Shown piece by piece: positions 36,401 through 51,400 of a DNA stretch of 64,000 nucleotides. Numbering within the stretch: position 1 is the stretch's first letter; each line of letters starts with the position of its first letter. Source of the DNA: Bactrocera neohumeralis (Eukaryota > Arthropoda > Insecta > Diptera > Tephritidae); the NCBI RefSeq assembly GCF_024586455.1, contig NC_065922.1:25354089-25418088 (forward strand). Reading direction: 5' to 3'. Below the pieces are notes generated by a model. The model saw nothing but the letters and a program-made list of their open reading frames with translations, searched no databases and was not told where the DNA came from. The position numbers were made by a program, and so were the translations under genes.

Positions 36401-39400
36401 TAAACAATCTTAAATCTCATTACCCATGAATATAAAATATAATTAATGTATTTATTAGTAATCAAAATGTAATCGTAATCCTAAAAAATTAAACTTATAG
36501 TGCTTTAAAGGAAGGACTTCCAGGACTAATATTATTCTTATTAATATTTTTTGGATATCTGCCTCAATTATGTATATATTTCGATACAGCTGACACTCTA
36601 AAAAAAACATTGTCAACTACCATGTAAGAATATAATAAATCCTATTTTTAATTTTTTTGAACTAAGACTGCAGACGCCGATCTGCTCTCCGTCGCTTTCT
36701 ACTCAACTATAATGGAATTAGTATGTAGGGCCGTAGATTTTTGGCGTAATATTTCTAGATATTCGACAGAAAACTGAGAATTCGGTGACAAATATGTTAC
36801 GAGGAAGTCTTATTCTATCAAGAATAAGTTCGTTGAAATTTTTTTTTGTAAAAGTTTATTAATTTTAATTCATATTTCACAGAACTTTTAATTCTTAAAT
36901 ATCTTTTGTTTTTTTTTTCTTTTTTTACCATTTATTAAATTAAAGATTTGCCAATCTTTTAGTTAAAGTTTGTGCTTCTTTAACACGAAAATAAAAAGTA
37001 TCATTTCTAAGCGCAATAATATAGTAATCCTAGGCACACCCTAACGCATAAATAAATTAATTTGTTAACGTTTGATGTATCAAATGACATTAACGTGTCT
37101 TCTATAGATATGTAAATCTGAATTGAATAGTAAAGATGTCAGTGTCAATATTAATGTTATGCATATAAATGCCGCTTTACACACATACATATTTATGAGT
37201 ATACATACATATGTATGTATGTGTAAATCAGTAAGATAGCCTTAATTTTTCATTAAATAAAATTTGATATTTTGCCATTCATCAGTTTATGCAATACAAG
37301 CCTTCCCAACATTGTTGTTTGACATGGCTTAACTGCTTTGCGAGTCAGATTGTCAATATGGTGATTTTTGATCTTCGTCAGAGAACCCTAAGTTCTTTGA
37401 GGGCTGTGCTTCAAAATTTTCGTTACAGTGGTGAGATTTAAGATATTCGTGGTTAAAATGTGAGAGCTCAATTTGAAAAATTACGCAAAAATCGGAACTA
37501 AGTTTGTTTATTGCTCTTAGAAATCTAAACAACAATTTTTGTGAAATATTTTCTTCTCGAATAGCTAACTTCCTTCCATCTATATTGTTCTCCTAAAGCC
37601 TGTTTAGCTTCAAAACGCCCTAAAAGTTGTTCGAAAATAGTTTGATTGCGTTTTTTCGCGCTTCAAAAAATGTGTTACCCACTGTAATATATTCAATTTT
37701 TGGACAAATTTATACAAATTTATGTATCAAATACATCTTAAGCAATCATTACAAGATAATTCATCTTCTCAACATTTTCGAAACAACTTATTGTTATTTT
37801 AATGATTTTTTTATTTTTATATAAATACGTCTGTATGAATTCATAGAAAATTAACTCGTTTTCCAGGCTGTACAAAACTAATTAATTCTAGCGCAGAAAT
37901 GAATAATGAAGTGATTCAAATTTCGTAGAATTATAGGTTCTGGAAGAGTGAGTTCTGATAAACATGTCTGTACTTGCAGATACATATCTATCTTCACCTA
38001 AACTGCAAAACAACGTATCATCAAAAAATCGAAATTGAGTTTTTTATTGCTTACGATTCATTACATATATGTAGCGTAAAATTTTCAGCTGCCGCTGTCA
38101 GATATAACCAATATATAACCATTTGTTAACTATTATATAAGGTATGTATAACCATTTTATAACCAAAACTCAATTTTTTTCAATATGAGTGATTTCTATT
38201 ATATCGTTTTTCCTTCGCCTGTAAACTTGTGAAAAGTGATGTTACGTTATTTTGCATTTTAGGTGACGATATAAACACTTGCTAAAGGTCTCAATAAATA
38301 TTTTATTGTTCAACAGCGGTTTCCACTTCCCGTTGACAGCTCAATTGCTTTGCTGCTCTCATATTTTGGCAACATAAATTGAATAAAATATACTCATGTT
38401 TATAAGTGTTGATATTTATCTATAAATGTGTGACACATTTTTTGCTTGCATTTCATTGCAACAACAAGACTACAAACATTATCTAAGTTTTGGTGCAAAT
38501 TCATATATACATAAGTATGTATACATATTTTATATAAATAATGTGTTTACCGTTGTGTCCATCATATGTTTGCTTAGTTATTGATTAAAATTATAGCTTT
38601 TTTGCATTACTGCTGTTTGCTGATAACTCATCGCTAATTGAAAGCAACATGACGTCATCACTTCTATACTGTTTATTATTAACTTAAAATTGTTTGCCTT
38701 TTGTCCGTTTACAGAAACCCCCTTTCGACACTGGAACACTTTTGTACTTTTCTTATCTTTGCGTGGAATGGTTAATTAGTTCACATTTTTCATTCATTTC
38801 ATTTTTTTCATTGAGTAGTTTCTTTGAACGACATCTGATATTACTGTGTAAAACGATAAAAGTACGTTTTACGATATTTTGAGCAGGTGGCTTTGAAGGA
38901 ATACATTCTTTCACCATTACTGTTTTAATATAACTTTGAAATTATATTTTGTGGCTTCTGACTGTTATTTACAAACAAACTCAGTTTCTAAACTTTCCTG
39001 TTTTTCTTTGCTAACAGAAATATCCTCGTAAGAGAAATTAGAATTTTTATCCCTGCGTCAGAGTTCTAAAAAATATTTAGGGCATGGCTATTAGGACATC
39101 CACAACTGTATTAGAAGTCAAAAAGAGAGACGGAAAATTAGTTACGTTCCCAAAACAGTGATTTTTACGTAACTAAAACGCATTTGAATCTTTATTTGGT
39201 CAAGAAGTGTCCCGTTCTATACCCCAATAGAAAGTTACAGAAAACGATTCTTCCAGTTCTATTGTAAATATTCGAGCTAGTTGTTCTTTACCTATTGGAA
39301 TAAAAATCATAGTTTTGGTGTTGTTGAATATATTTGCTCTACCAAAATCGTTGTAGCGGTTCCTGAGATATCGCTCCGGAATTTTTTTAATTGCTTTCGA

Positions 39401-42400
39401 TATTAGTTTTTGTGAAATTTGGTTGATTTATTCAACGTTAACTTCGGCTGCACTGAAGTTACCCTTCGTAGGTGTATTTTTTATAGCGAAAAACGGTTTA
39501 ATGAAGGATCTCTATTTGGATTTTGATTCATCAGTTTGCATGACAGCTATAAGCTATTGTCGTCCGATCTGAACAATCGCGCAGACAATAATCTTCGCCA
39601 ATCTTTTTGGAAATACCTCGTCAAATGAAAAGGCTTGCAAGGACTTGAGTATGATCACCCTGTTTGTAAGCCAGCTATATGGTATTGTGGTTCGATAAAT
39701 GATCAGCTTTTTGAGAAGAGAACGTGTGCAAAATTTTGGATCAACATCTCAAAAACTGAGGTCCCCATTCGGGTATACTATTGTGGACAAAAAATATTTT
39801 GGCGTGAAAACACATTCGTCGAACTATTTTTGTTAGGTTGATATGACTGTCAGTGACATCTGTACCAAATACCACATCAAAACAATCATTACTGTTTAGT
39901 ATATGCTTGTTTTTCTAAATAAAGTGCATTCGGCGATCTTTACGATGAGTCAAATTATTCAAAAAAAAAAGTTCCAATAAATTTCAAAGAGGGTCAAAAA
40001 TTCGTTGACAACGAACCACGTCCAGGACGGTCATCATCATCAAATGATGATCTCAATAAAATAAAAGAATTGGTGGTTGAGAATCGACGATTATTAGTCA
40101 CAGATCTTACTGGCTTCGTTGGAATATCGAAAGGATCAGTGAAACCCATTTTGAAAGATCAATCGGGCAATGAAAGACGAAAGGCGATTCGTACCAAAAT
40201 CATTAAATTTTTGCGAAAAAAGCGTCGCTTTAACGTATCAACGTACATATATGGCGAAATCGACTCAGCTTGTCATGCTGTTCATTTATACAATATAAAG
40301 GATCTCCGACACTTCTTCTGGGTGTTACGAACTTCGTTGCAAATAGAAGCGAGCAGTAGGTAAGGCAGCACTCAAGTATACTGAAAGACTGGTTTGCTAT
40401 AGACTAATGTGGAATGTATTGAGGTGAACATGATCAGGATATATTTATTTATTGACTTTTCGGAGTTCGTGCAGACGTTTTTCTAGGACATAATTGTGTA
40501 TATGTATATTTAGCTGGGGAAATGTTGTACTCAGTTTTAAACTTCTCGAACTAAAGTATTTAAATTGAAGATCCTTATGAAAAATCGCTCCGTCAAATAG
40601 CTAACTCTCAACATTTTTGGTATAGAGACTAACAGAGCTGAGTGAAAGCTAGCAAACGTCATTGTAACAAATAATAGAAGTTTTTAATTCAAACTACTAG
40701 TATATAACTAGTGTGAGTGACTGTGTCTATTCTTCTAACTTATTGAATACTTTCATATATAAAAACTTTGTATTCCAGGTACAAAATCGAACTCGTTAGT
40801 TCGGGCGAGCTTTGATTAAAATCATTTGTTCGCCATTCTTCTCTTTTTCTGCGTTCTTCAAAAAATTATATTTTCACGCTATTGACAAGGTCTTACAGCG
40901 GACATGGTATTTTCTGAGATGAAAGCGCTTTTACTATTATAATACAATATTGAGTGATCTCTCCTTTCTATCGTTTAATTGAATTCCTTACTATAGCTAC
41001 TGCAGTGTAAAATATTTAAATATATGTACATATATTGTTAAATCAATGTGTTTGTATATATTATATACATATGTATAAGCACCAAGTTGGGCGATTATTA
41101 TTAATTGAAGAACAAAACAACAGGTACAACTCGGTGACAGGCCTCCAAGTAGGGTTGTATAAAATATTGACAAAACAATAATTCATTTCTTCCTCATGCC
41201 ATACGAATGTGCTTAAGGGTATATAATATACTCCACACTGATAGTATGTATGGAAATATGCCTGTATGTACGATAAAAGCACATTATCATAAGGGAATTT
41301 TGCTTGAAGAAAACCAAAAAAAAAACGTAAAATCGAAGGGATCTAATTTTCTCTTGATGGTGAGTAAGTCTAAACCTACATATCGTCACCTAATATACAA
41401 AACAACGTATCATCATAAAAATCGAAAATGATTCACTACATTACATATATGAAGTAATATGTTTTGAGCTTCCGGTGCCAGATATAACCAGTAGATAAGC
41501 AATACATAACCGTTTTATAACCGAAACTAAAATTTTGTTTCAATATGAGTGGTCTCTATTATATCGTTTTTCCTTCGCCTGTAAACTGAGGAAAAAAGAT
41601 GTTACGTTATTTTGTATTTTAGGTGACGATATGTATGTTTGTACGTAGGCTCTTATGTTAATTTAATTACATATATGTAAAATCATGTGTGGCCAAAATA
41701 GCAACGCACTGATGTCACACTCGAAGTGTTACCAACAGTTGTAATAAATTTAATGGCGTTTGTGTTTATAGCCGAAATTCAGACTAAAATTCAAATTTGT
41801 ATTAGAAATAAAATGATAATTACTTTACGCATAAGTATGGTCTACAACGTGCCACACATAACAACTGTAATGGCCGTCCATAATAATGGTCTATCTGTTG
41901 AAGTGCTCCTTAAATGGTCGACTAATTGACGCATTGACATAATTCGTGCAAAACTTCAATTTTGACTGTTCGTCGGCTGAATACAGACAAAAGCAATGTA
42001 AAGGTAAGAGTGGTTCAAGTTCGGACGGAGCGGGAAATTAAATGCGCATACATTTTATATATATGAAAAATCAGATACTATGAAATGTCAGATATTATAG
42101 AATTTTTATATTAAGAACCTAGTATGAAGCAAAATTGATATCAACTTACATCGCTTCATGAGCAAGATAGATGGTGGGGCTGAGCTCAAGGGTAAGGCTG
42201 AGCTCAGGCTACTACCGGGGTCACAGTTGGCGTATAGTGGACGGCCTATGCTAAATAGGTTAGCTGCGAATAGTAATACGCAGTAAACGACCAAGAGCTA
42301 AAGGAGAGAAGGCTTAGCTGAAAATGCCTCATACGCCCAATGAATCTCCGGCGAAGAGGCGAACAGATGCCGCCTTTAAATAAGCGTGCACAACCCCAAC

Positions 42401-45400
42401 CGGGGTGGCACCGATGGAGAATCTATCGACGGGAGGGAGGCAACAAAGCGACGTGGGGTCAGCGGCCAGCACATAACGTGCACATATGTCAACGAAAACC
42501 CTGGGCGAGGGCCCGTCAGAATTAAGGCCAGTAAGATTCTGATTATGGTGTACTGGAAACCCGGAATGGATCAGGTTGACGAGAAAAGTTAAAATCCGGG
42601 TAACTATCTGTCTTTCCGTCCATCCTTTCGTCCATGAAAGCTTTCGCTTGAGTAAAAATTGAGATATTACGAGTTCGTAAATGGGCATAATCGTACCATA
42701 GGCTGGTGAGAGCAACATTCTGTCACTTCAGTAGGTAAGAGTAACATCTCACCGAAATGGCTGGCAGGCTAATACTGTTCTCATCTGCGACTCGTTAAAA
42801 CCCTGGCAAGTCTTCAAGTACGTTCAATGCACGCCATATTTTTGTCCGTACAGGTTCAGTTGAGACGAATTCCTGATTAGAACTTCCACGTCGATGGTTA
42901 GGTTAGATTAGACGGCTGATCAAAGTTTGCTATATGTACTCCTCTGTGAAGCCATAGAAAAGAAAAACTCCCGTGTTCGAACTTATAAATTAGCAAAATG
43001 CTTAGTAGTCAAAACAAATTTGCACAGGCGTTTAATTTCCACTCCCGCCAGTTCGGTGGGATGTCTGAAGGTATGCGCTCCCAAGTCCCCAAACGCAGGG
43101 CAGACAAGAAGGAAGTTTTGAGTTGTGTACACCTCATATTCTTCCATACAGCTTCTGCAAATGGCGTCTGGTAAGATTCTCAACCTTACGGCATGGACGC
43201 CAATAGGGCAATGGCCTGTTAAAAACCCACAACTAGGGAGAGGCTAGCCAAACTGAGGGCAAAGAGATCGCTAGACTCAAGGCTAGTATCCTCTCTCTGC
43301 TATCTGAGTGAATGATCACTTCTCTGAAGGAGGCTGTACTCCGGAGTAGCAGATCTACTGCTATCTTAATGGATCGATGGTATAGAACTCGAAAATGTGA
43401 AATCTTTTTGTTACTTGGGCAATATCAGCAAACGGAGTCTCAAAAAGAAACGTCACCAATCGTATAAAGAAGCAAGCTTTCGGCGCACTTAAAGCGATCA
43501 ATAGCTCCATCATTTGCTCCCCCGAGAAGCCATAGAAAATTCATGTTTATCGGTCCATTGTTTGAAACTAATGGGCTGAGCCCCGTTTGCGCAGTATTAC
43601 ACCCAAAACTAATAAACTTTGGTGCAACATGTTGCATGGCTATAAAAACAGAAAATACTTGTAGTTGTTGTACATATGTATTGTTGTACTAGTAATATAA
43701 ACAAACGTAAACAAATCGAATCAAATATAAAGAATTTTTGCAATAACTTTTATAAATAGCTGTGATGGAATGCTGTTTTGCACCACACAATTATATACCA
43801 TATGTGTATATACAAGCATGTATGAGTGTATATGTATGTAAATATGTACATATCAGCAGAATAATTAATATACATAATTCAATAAATTCATATCGAAAGC
43901 CGTGTCATACAATCGGTTGACGTGCTTCTTATACTTAATTCGCTTGGTTGGACGTAGATGGGCCGCTAGCCTATTTATATGGTACTCCCCATTACCGTTG
44001 TGCGCGTAAGGCAATTAAAAAATGCTTATAAACAAAAAGCAAAAACAAGCTGCAATAAATATTATTAAAGTCTTATTCTTTTCACAGACACAGACACAAG
44101 TATGTACATATGTATATTTCAAACAAAATGCATCATTCTTTGCATTCCACGCTTTGCTCTATCATTTTAATTATATTTAATTAAATTTTTTTTATTTGTT
44201 AATATCAGATATTTTATATTTCAATACCAAATAGTTGTTTGCCAATTGTTGAACACAGACAGATCTCTAAACGAATATCGAACATTCGGCTCGCAATCAA
44301 AAATATTGTCAAAAAATGATGAATAAATTCCTGAATCTAACATTTAAATTTTATTTAATTTCGAATGTTTTTTATATGTTAATATCAGATTTTTCATATT
44401 ACCAAATATATACCCAATATATAACCAATATATATATACCAAATAAATAAATTACCAAATAATATATATTTTTTTAATTTATGTCTTTGCAGTCGGAATC
44501 AGTTTGTCACAAATGCAACGAAATCATCACGAAACGCATCATAACCGCGCTCGGCAAGACTTGGCATCCAGAGCATTTTGCCTGCAAGGACTGCAACACA
44601 CCCATCGAGGAGGCCACATTTAATATACAGGATGGTGAGCCAGTGTGCTCCAAATGTTTTCTGAAAAACTACTCAGGCACCTGTCACGGCTGTAAGCAAC
44701 CCATTTTGGAGGTGAGTAGAAATACCCTAATTTATCGTGAAAAGTTATTGACATAGAGGAAAAGAATGTAAATGAATGTAGAAATTGCTACCCTAGTCCA
44801 TTTTTACTCAAACCACTTTTACGAGTAGATTAAAAGAAAACAGAAAATTTCCTTAATAGTTGAGATAAACTTTTTTCGATGGGTGTTTTGTACCGTATTC
44901 TGATGGCTTATAGATGGAGCTAAAAACCCTTTTTATTTTAAGATTATGTTAGGTTGTGAGGTTAATCCTCGCGCCAGCTGCAAACATTAGTTCATTTTAA
45001 TACTCCTAAGGCCTTAAAAATGTATTCTCACATCCTCATAGATCTACGAAGCGTTTTGAGTTTATCACAAGTTTGTTTATATCAATCCCAACCACTTTGA
45101 TAGATTCACCGAAAGTTTGTCTATCTATCTATCTTTATTCCGAGATATTTCAGTCTTACCGCTATAAATTTTAATTGTTCGCCTAAGATCAGGTCTCTAA
45201 ACTAACATCGATCATTCAGCTCGCAATAAAAAATATCGTAAAAAATGCTGATAAAGTCCCTGAAATGTCACTAAGCGGTCAGAAAACGGAAGTTTATAGA
45301 TGGCTTATAACATAAAATAAACTGATCGCATTGATTACTAGAGAGATTAAAAGAGATCACTCAAAGATCAGAAATCGGAAGTATATAGGTGACTTAGCGC

Positions 45401-48400
45401 ATGCAATAAATTTGTCGAATTGATTACTTGAGAAATCATGGGAGGCATCACTAAGGGATTAGAAGTATATGAGAAGATTTAAACCATCAAATAAGCTGAT
45501 CGATGATATGACAGATAGATGATTCATACCATAAACATAAACTAATGGGATCAATTATATGAGAGATCATTATATACAATCGATCGAAGAAGTGTATTAA
45601 ATAGAAAGCTCGTATAGGTGACTTAGACCATAAAATAAATCGATCGTATCGATGGCTTAACATATCATGAGAGAGATGTGAGAAATGATCAGAAAATGGA
45701 AATATAAATGATTTAGACCATTATCATATACTGATCGGTTCAATGACTTAAGAGATCATGAGAGAGATCACTAAACGATCAGAAAATGGAAATATAAATG
45801 ATTTAGATCATAAACATAAAATAATCGGATTGATTACTTAAGAGATCATGTCTGGCAGAATTATAGCCTCGTTTCTTGAACGGATAATGGACAAGCTGTG
45901 GTTTGGTCACTTATGGTAGACGGTCCCAGTGGTAGACACCAGCTTCTCAACTAGGAATTGGTCAAAGAGAATTGTAAATGTTTTGTGGATATCGCAATAT
46001 GTCTGTTTCTGTTTAGAAAACGTAATGAATTTAGTGTATTCTCTGGCAAAAGGGCATATAAAATAATAAAGGGACCAAACATTTATACATGACTAGATAA
46101 TAAGAGCAATAAGAATGGTGTCAACAAAATTCTCCTTAGTAACCAACAATTCAGACATACATACATCATATACCCAAACTGCGCTTCAAATAAAGGAATA
46201 AATTTGTAATGAGAAATACAAGTTCATCCAGGATTGGTGCTTTCTCTCGATTGAAAAAGGATCTAATTAGATTTGAATTTCAATTCGTTTTTTTAAGAAA
46301 TACGTTCAATGTTTCTAAATTCCTCTTTTCTCAACACTGAATCCTTAAAGATGTTTAAAACTGAGAGAAATATTCGTGGCTCAACCTCAACCTGGATGCT
46401 TTCTCTTAGTTGAAAAAGTGAATAATAGCATTTTGTTTTCTTGCACTTTGGATAGTGGGAATCCAACCTCAATTAGATTTTTTTTAAGAAATATATTCAA
46501 AGTTTCTAAATTTCTCTGCTCTCAACAGTGAATCTTATTTCAAAGCATAAATGAGGCCTCCAGCTCATTTTCAATTAATATCAGAAGGTTCTTGCAAACA
46601 GCGGTTGCAATTATAAGGGCAATTACCATACAGACCTAATTTTTGTCTTGAAAAAAAACGGAGTTAACTATAAATTCGTAGATACCCTCCTCAACTCATT
46701 ATCTTATGAGCCGTTGCTCTTGTTATACTCTCAAACAATGTTGCTAACGAGAGTATTATAGTTTTGTTCAATTTGTTTTAAGTCCTAAAACTAAAAGAGT
46801 TATAGGGTTATATATGTGGAGTTCTGGTTTATTAATATATGTACGTCTGGGCGACGTGGTAACTGCCATGCTTAGCAAATTTAATAACTTATATGCTTAT
46901 TTAGGTAATCGACAAGCATCAGGTGAAATATGTAATGCATTATGATAGCTTAATTAATGTATGAAAGAGAGAAAGAAGTGCTGTAACTCATAGGATAACA
47001 ATGTAAAGTAGAATGTAGGAAACCTTTAGTTGTACTAGCATAAATGACATTAACCTATTGATGCTTGAATTAAAAATTTTAAAGATATGTTTAATGTCGC
47101 CACATATATACCAAAGTGATGATTTCTCCGTTGCAAGCTGTAACTTGAAAAAAAATAAATGAAACTTGGTATTCCTTGGCTCCACTTAAGTTCGAAGATT
47201 CGGCCCACTGCCACGCCGACAAAATGGCGGAAACTTATAAAGTGTCATACTAAGCCATAAATAAAGATATTAAAAGTGAAATTTGGCAACATAATTGTTT
47301 TGGAAAAGTGGGCACTAACATATCTCGCTATTATAGCTTGTCAACCAAAATTACAGAGTCGTTTTCTTAAGGTTTTCCATATACATTTCAAAAATGGAAG
47401 AAATTAATAACCACCTCCCATACAAAGGTTATGTTCAAAATCACTAAAAGTGCGTTAACCGACTAACAAAAAACGTCAGAAACACTAAATTTTACGGAAG
47501 AAGTGGCCCAGGCTTTTTTTTTAAATTGAAAATGGGCGTGGCATTCTTAGACAAATGACATGTTATGGGTGAAATCGGTTCAAAAAACGCCTTATATAAC
47601 GCTATTTTGAATTTTTGTCTTGAAAAAAAAACATTAGGAGTTAACTAAAACTTTACAAAAATACGATACCCTCTCGATTATCACTTTACTCATTATCTTA
47701 TGAGCCCGAACTTAGCTTCTTACTTGTTTTATAAATAAACTCTGGCTCCATACATATTTGCTACATTTTATTTCACTTAAAGCATAAATCTGCCTTCCAC
47801 TTATTAACCTTTTGACCCTAATTACCTCGACAAAGAAGTTGAACTCATAAACATGCTTTGTCTTCTCTACGTCAAACTAATTGCAGCTAAGCTCAAGTAA
47901 AAATACTAAGGCAAAGGAACTACGCGTTAAATTCGGCATATTAAAGCCGAAATGTAGTAAGTGCTCGTGTTGTTTGGCTGTGTGTGTGTGATTGTGAGAT
48001 TAAGCGCTTAGCTCACGCAATTAAATTTATTGAGATTGAAGATCTTTTGTTCTGCAGAAGTTTGACTCATCGCTCAAAATAAAGAATATTCAAAGAATAT
48101 TAATTTTTTTTTTTAAATTTTGCAAAACGTGTAGACCAATTTTGAATGGAAAGTTTTGGAGATTTTTTGGCTAATTAGCGAATCGGCTTACTTGTTATTA
48201 TTTCGGGTAAACTTGTATTTTTTTGTCGCTCAACATATTGTATCATTAATCTTAAAGCAATAAAGTTTATACAAGTAACAAGTAAAAATGAGCCTCTGGT
48301 CCATATTTGTTGGCTGCTGTCAAAGAAAATACAATTGAAAAGTCGCTTTAAAGCTTTTTCACCGTCCCTAAGAGGGATATATGGTGGTGGGCGTTAATGA

Positions 48401-51400
48401 ATAATCCAGAATGTATTTAAACTGTCGCAGATGCGCGCAAAATGAGTTATTTGGTAACTCAGCCGCAAATGATTCATTAAAAAATTTCTTAAATAAAGGT
48501 TGATATGGAAAAATAACCAAAAATTACCAAACAAAATTTATTTATTTTTTTCAATTTCATGTGACTACTTTTTCATTTTTTTTTTGTTATTTTTTTGTTA
48601 TTACAAAATTAAAGTCATGTTTATTTTGAGTAGAAAACATCATGCTTTCTTCAAACAAAACAGGCAAACACGCAACAATTTCAAGTAACACAAAAAGTCT
48701 CCAACCCACACGGCTGGCTATGTGTGTGTGTGCGCCTACACCTTTTTCTTGTAAAACACTCGAGAAGAAAGTTGAAAAGATATGAGAGATGACTTCGAGA
48801 GTCAAAAAGCCAATCTTACTGACAACATGGTACTCAACGGAACTAAATAAATATGCTGCGCATGCGCACAAGTGCCATCATACGCATAAAGCTATAAAAT
48901 CACACGCACACAGACACGCTCATAGATACATATCTACATACATACATACATATGTACATATATAGCAATCAGACCAACAAAACGCCCAAACAAATAGTTT
49001 GTAATAAAAAACAGGTAAGGAAGGGCTAAGTTCGGGTGTCACCGAACATTTTATATTCTCGCATGGTAAAGTGATAATCGAGATTTCATAATACGTCATT
49101 TACATATTTTTCAAATACCGTATTTTTGTAAAGTTTTATTCCGCTATCATCATTGGTTCCTAATGTTTATACTCGTATTATACAGAGAAGGCATCAGATG
49201 GAATTCAAAATAGCTTTATATTGGAAGAAGGCGTGGTTGCGAACCGATTTCACCCATATTTCGTACATGTCATCAGAGTGTTAAGAAAATATTATATACC
49301 GAATTTCATTGAAATCGGTCTAGTAGCTCCTGAGATATGGTTCTTGGTCCATAAGTGGGCGGCGCCACGCCCATTTTCAATTTTTAAAAAAAGCCTGGGT
49401 GCAGCTTTCTTCTGCCACTTCTTCCGTAAAATTTAGTGTTTCTGACGTTTTTTGTTAGTCGGTTAACGCACTTTTAGTGATTTTGAACATAACCTTTGTA
49501 TGGGAGGTGAGCGTGGTTATTATCCGATTTCTTCCATTTTTGAACTGTATATGGAAATACCTGAAGAAAACGACTCTGTAGACTTTGGTTGAAAAATTTC
49601 ACTTTAATATCTTTATTTATGGCTTAGTTATGACACTTTATAGGTTTCGGTTTCCGTCATTTTGTGGGCGTGGCAGTGGGCCGATTTTGCCCATCTTCGA
49701 ACTTAACCTTCTTATGGAGCCAAGGAATACGTGTACCAAGTTTCATCATGATATCTCAATTTTTAATCAAGTTACAGCTTGCACGGACGGACGGACGGAC
49801 AGACGGACGGACGGACAGACGGACGGACGGACAGACGGACGGACGGACAGACAGACATCCGGATTTCCACTCTACTCGTCGCCCTGATCACTTTGGTATA
49901 TATAACCTTATATCTGACTCTTTTAGTTTTAGGACTTACAAACAACCGTTATGTGAACAAAACTATAATACTCTCGTTAGCAACATTGTTGCGAGAGTAT
50001 AAAAATATGGAAAATAAATCAAATATTTTACACGCAGATTTCGGTTTAAATAGGCAAAAGACAGTGCTGAGCAAAAAACTATGCACACATAACTATTTTT
50101 AGTTTGGTACTATAGTAGTACTCAAGTTTAATATTAGTCTAGGCCCTTTACTGTAAATGATACCTCTTTTAAATGATACCTAAGGTTCTCCTGAATTTCT
50201 GCTGAAGCCATGCGCATACTAATTCGGAATAAGCAAAACGCACGAAACCGAGTTCTATCATTCCCTTGATAGTCGGATCTACGTAAACGGAACGCTCCTT
50301 AATATGTATCTGGCTAAGGGCTGTCAACTTGGCCTTCCTATTACTTCGGGGATGTTTTCTGTTGAGATAATTTTATATCTTGATAACGTTTTTATAGCCG
50401 ATAATACCCTCAATAATCGTGACATATAGTCGAGAGTTTTCTGTATACATTTTGATATACAGCAAAAATGTTTTCTATTGGAAATGACAACTCTTCTAAC
50501 CTTAAAATGTTTTAAAAAGGATTATCATACAATCTTTTTAATCCAGCTTGGCAAGTAGATGTATCCATTTGTCAAATAACGGCAAGATCTAAGGTTAACT
50601 GCGTAGATACATTAGAGTTAACTGCGTAGGTTTCAATATTGTCTCTGCCCACATACCCGCGTGGGTTGGGTAGAAGTCGCTGTATGAGAGGGACGGTGTT
50701 TGCTATTCCTACGACAGTCCAGTCAAGGAGTGACAGCTCGGCAGAGTTCTATCGCTATAACAATAACGTGCGGTAAGCTACTTTCCGGATGGATCAAAGC
50801 TTTCGAATATTGGTAGGGTTATACTATCCTAAACCCTCTATCAACTTCAGTTTCAGACCTCCTAACTACTATAACCTTTTCCAAGATTACCATTAAGGTA
50901 GCGGTAGGTTTAATGCTCCGGATTGCAGTCTTCTTCAGAGAAGGAACTATCCACTCTGATAGTAGGGCAGCGATACTAGCCTTCAGCTCACTAACCGTGC
51001 GTTCAGGAAAGCCTAACTTGCAGCTCTGAGAGTATTCGACACAGTATTCGCCGGAGGAAGCAAAGGAAGAGGAAGACCTCCACTTCGTTGGAAAGACCAG
51101 GTGGAAAAGAAACTGGCTACACATGGAATCTCCAAATGGCGCCAAACAGCGAAAAGGAAGAACGACTGGCGCGCTGTTGTAAACTCGGCTATAACCGCGT
51201 AAGTGGTGCCAACGCCAATAAAGAAGAAGAAGAACCTTCTTATTAATGTTTTCAAGTCACTTTGTGATAAAACTAGTATGGCCGTAGCGGAATCGCTAGT
51301 AACTGCAAAGCTGTCCAGTAAGCAAGAAAAGGTACACTAATTTCACTCTCAGTAGTGTGCGGACGGGTCGTTTCTCCGCGCTCCTCGAGTGTTCAGATAG

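Noticed and set aside
44481..44492. ATG in frame with LIM exon 2 as the only start
   Set aside because: It overlaps the pyrimidine tract and acceptor of a good intron; kept only as an alternative.
49585..50102. Three overlapping ORFs with Arg-Thr-Asp-Gly repeats
   Set aside because: Products of the 16-bp ACGG minisatellite, open in all frames because its length pattern avoids stops.
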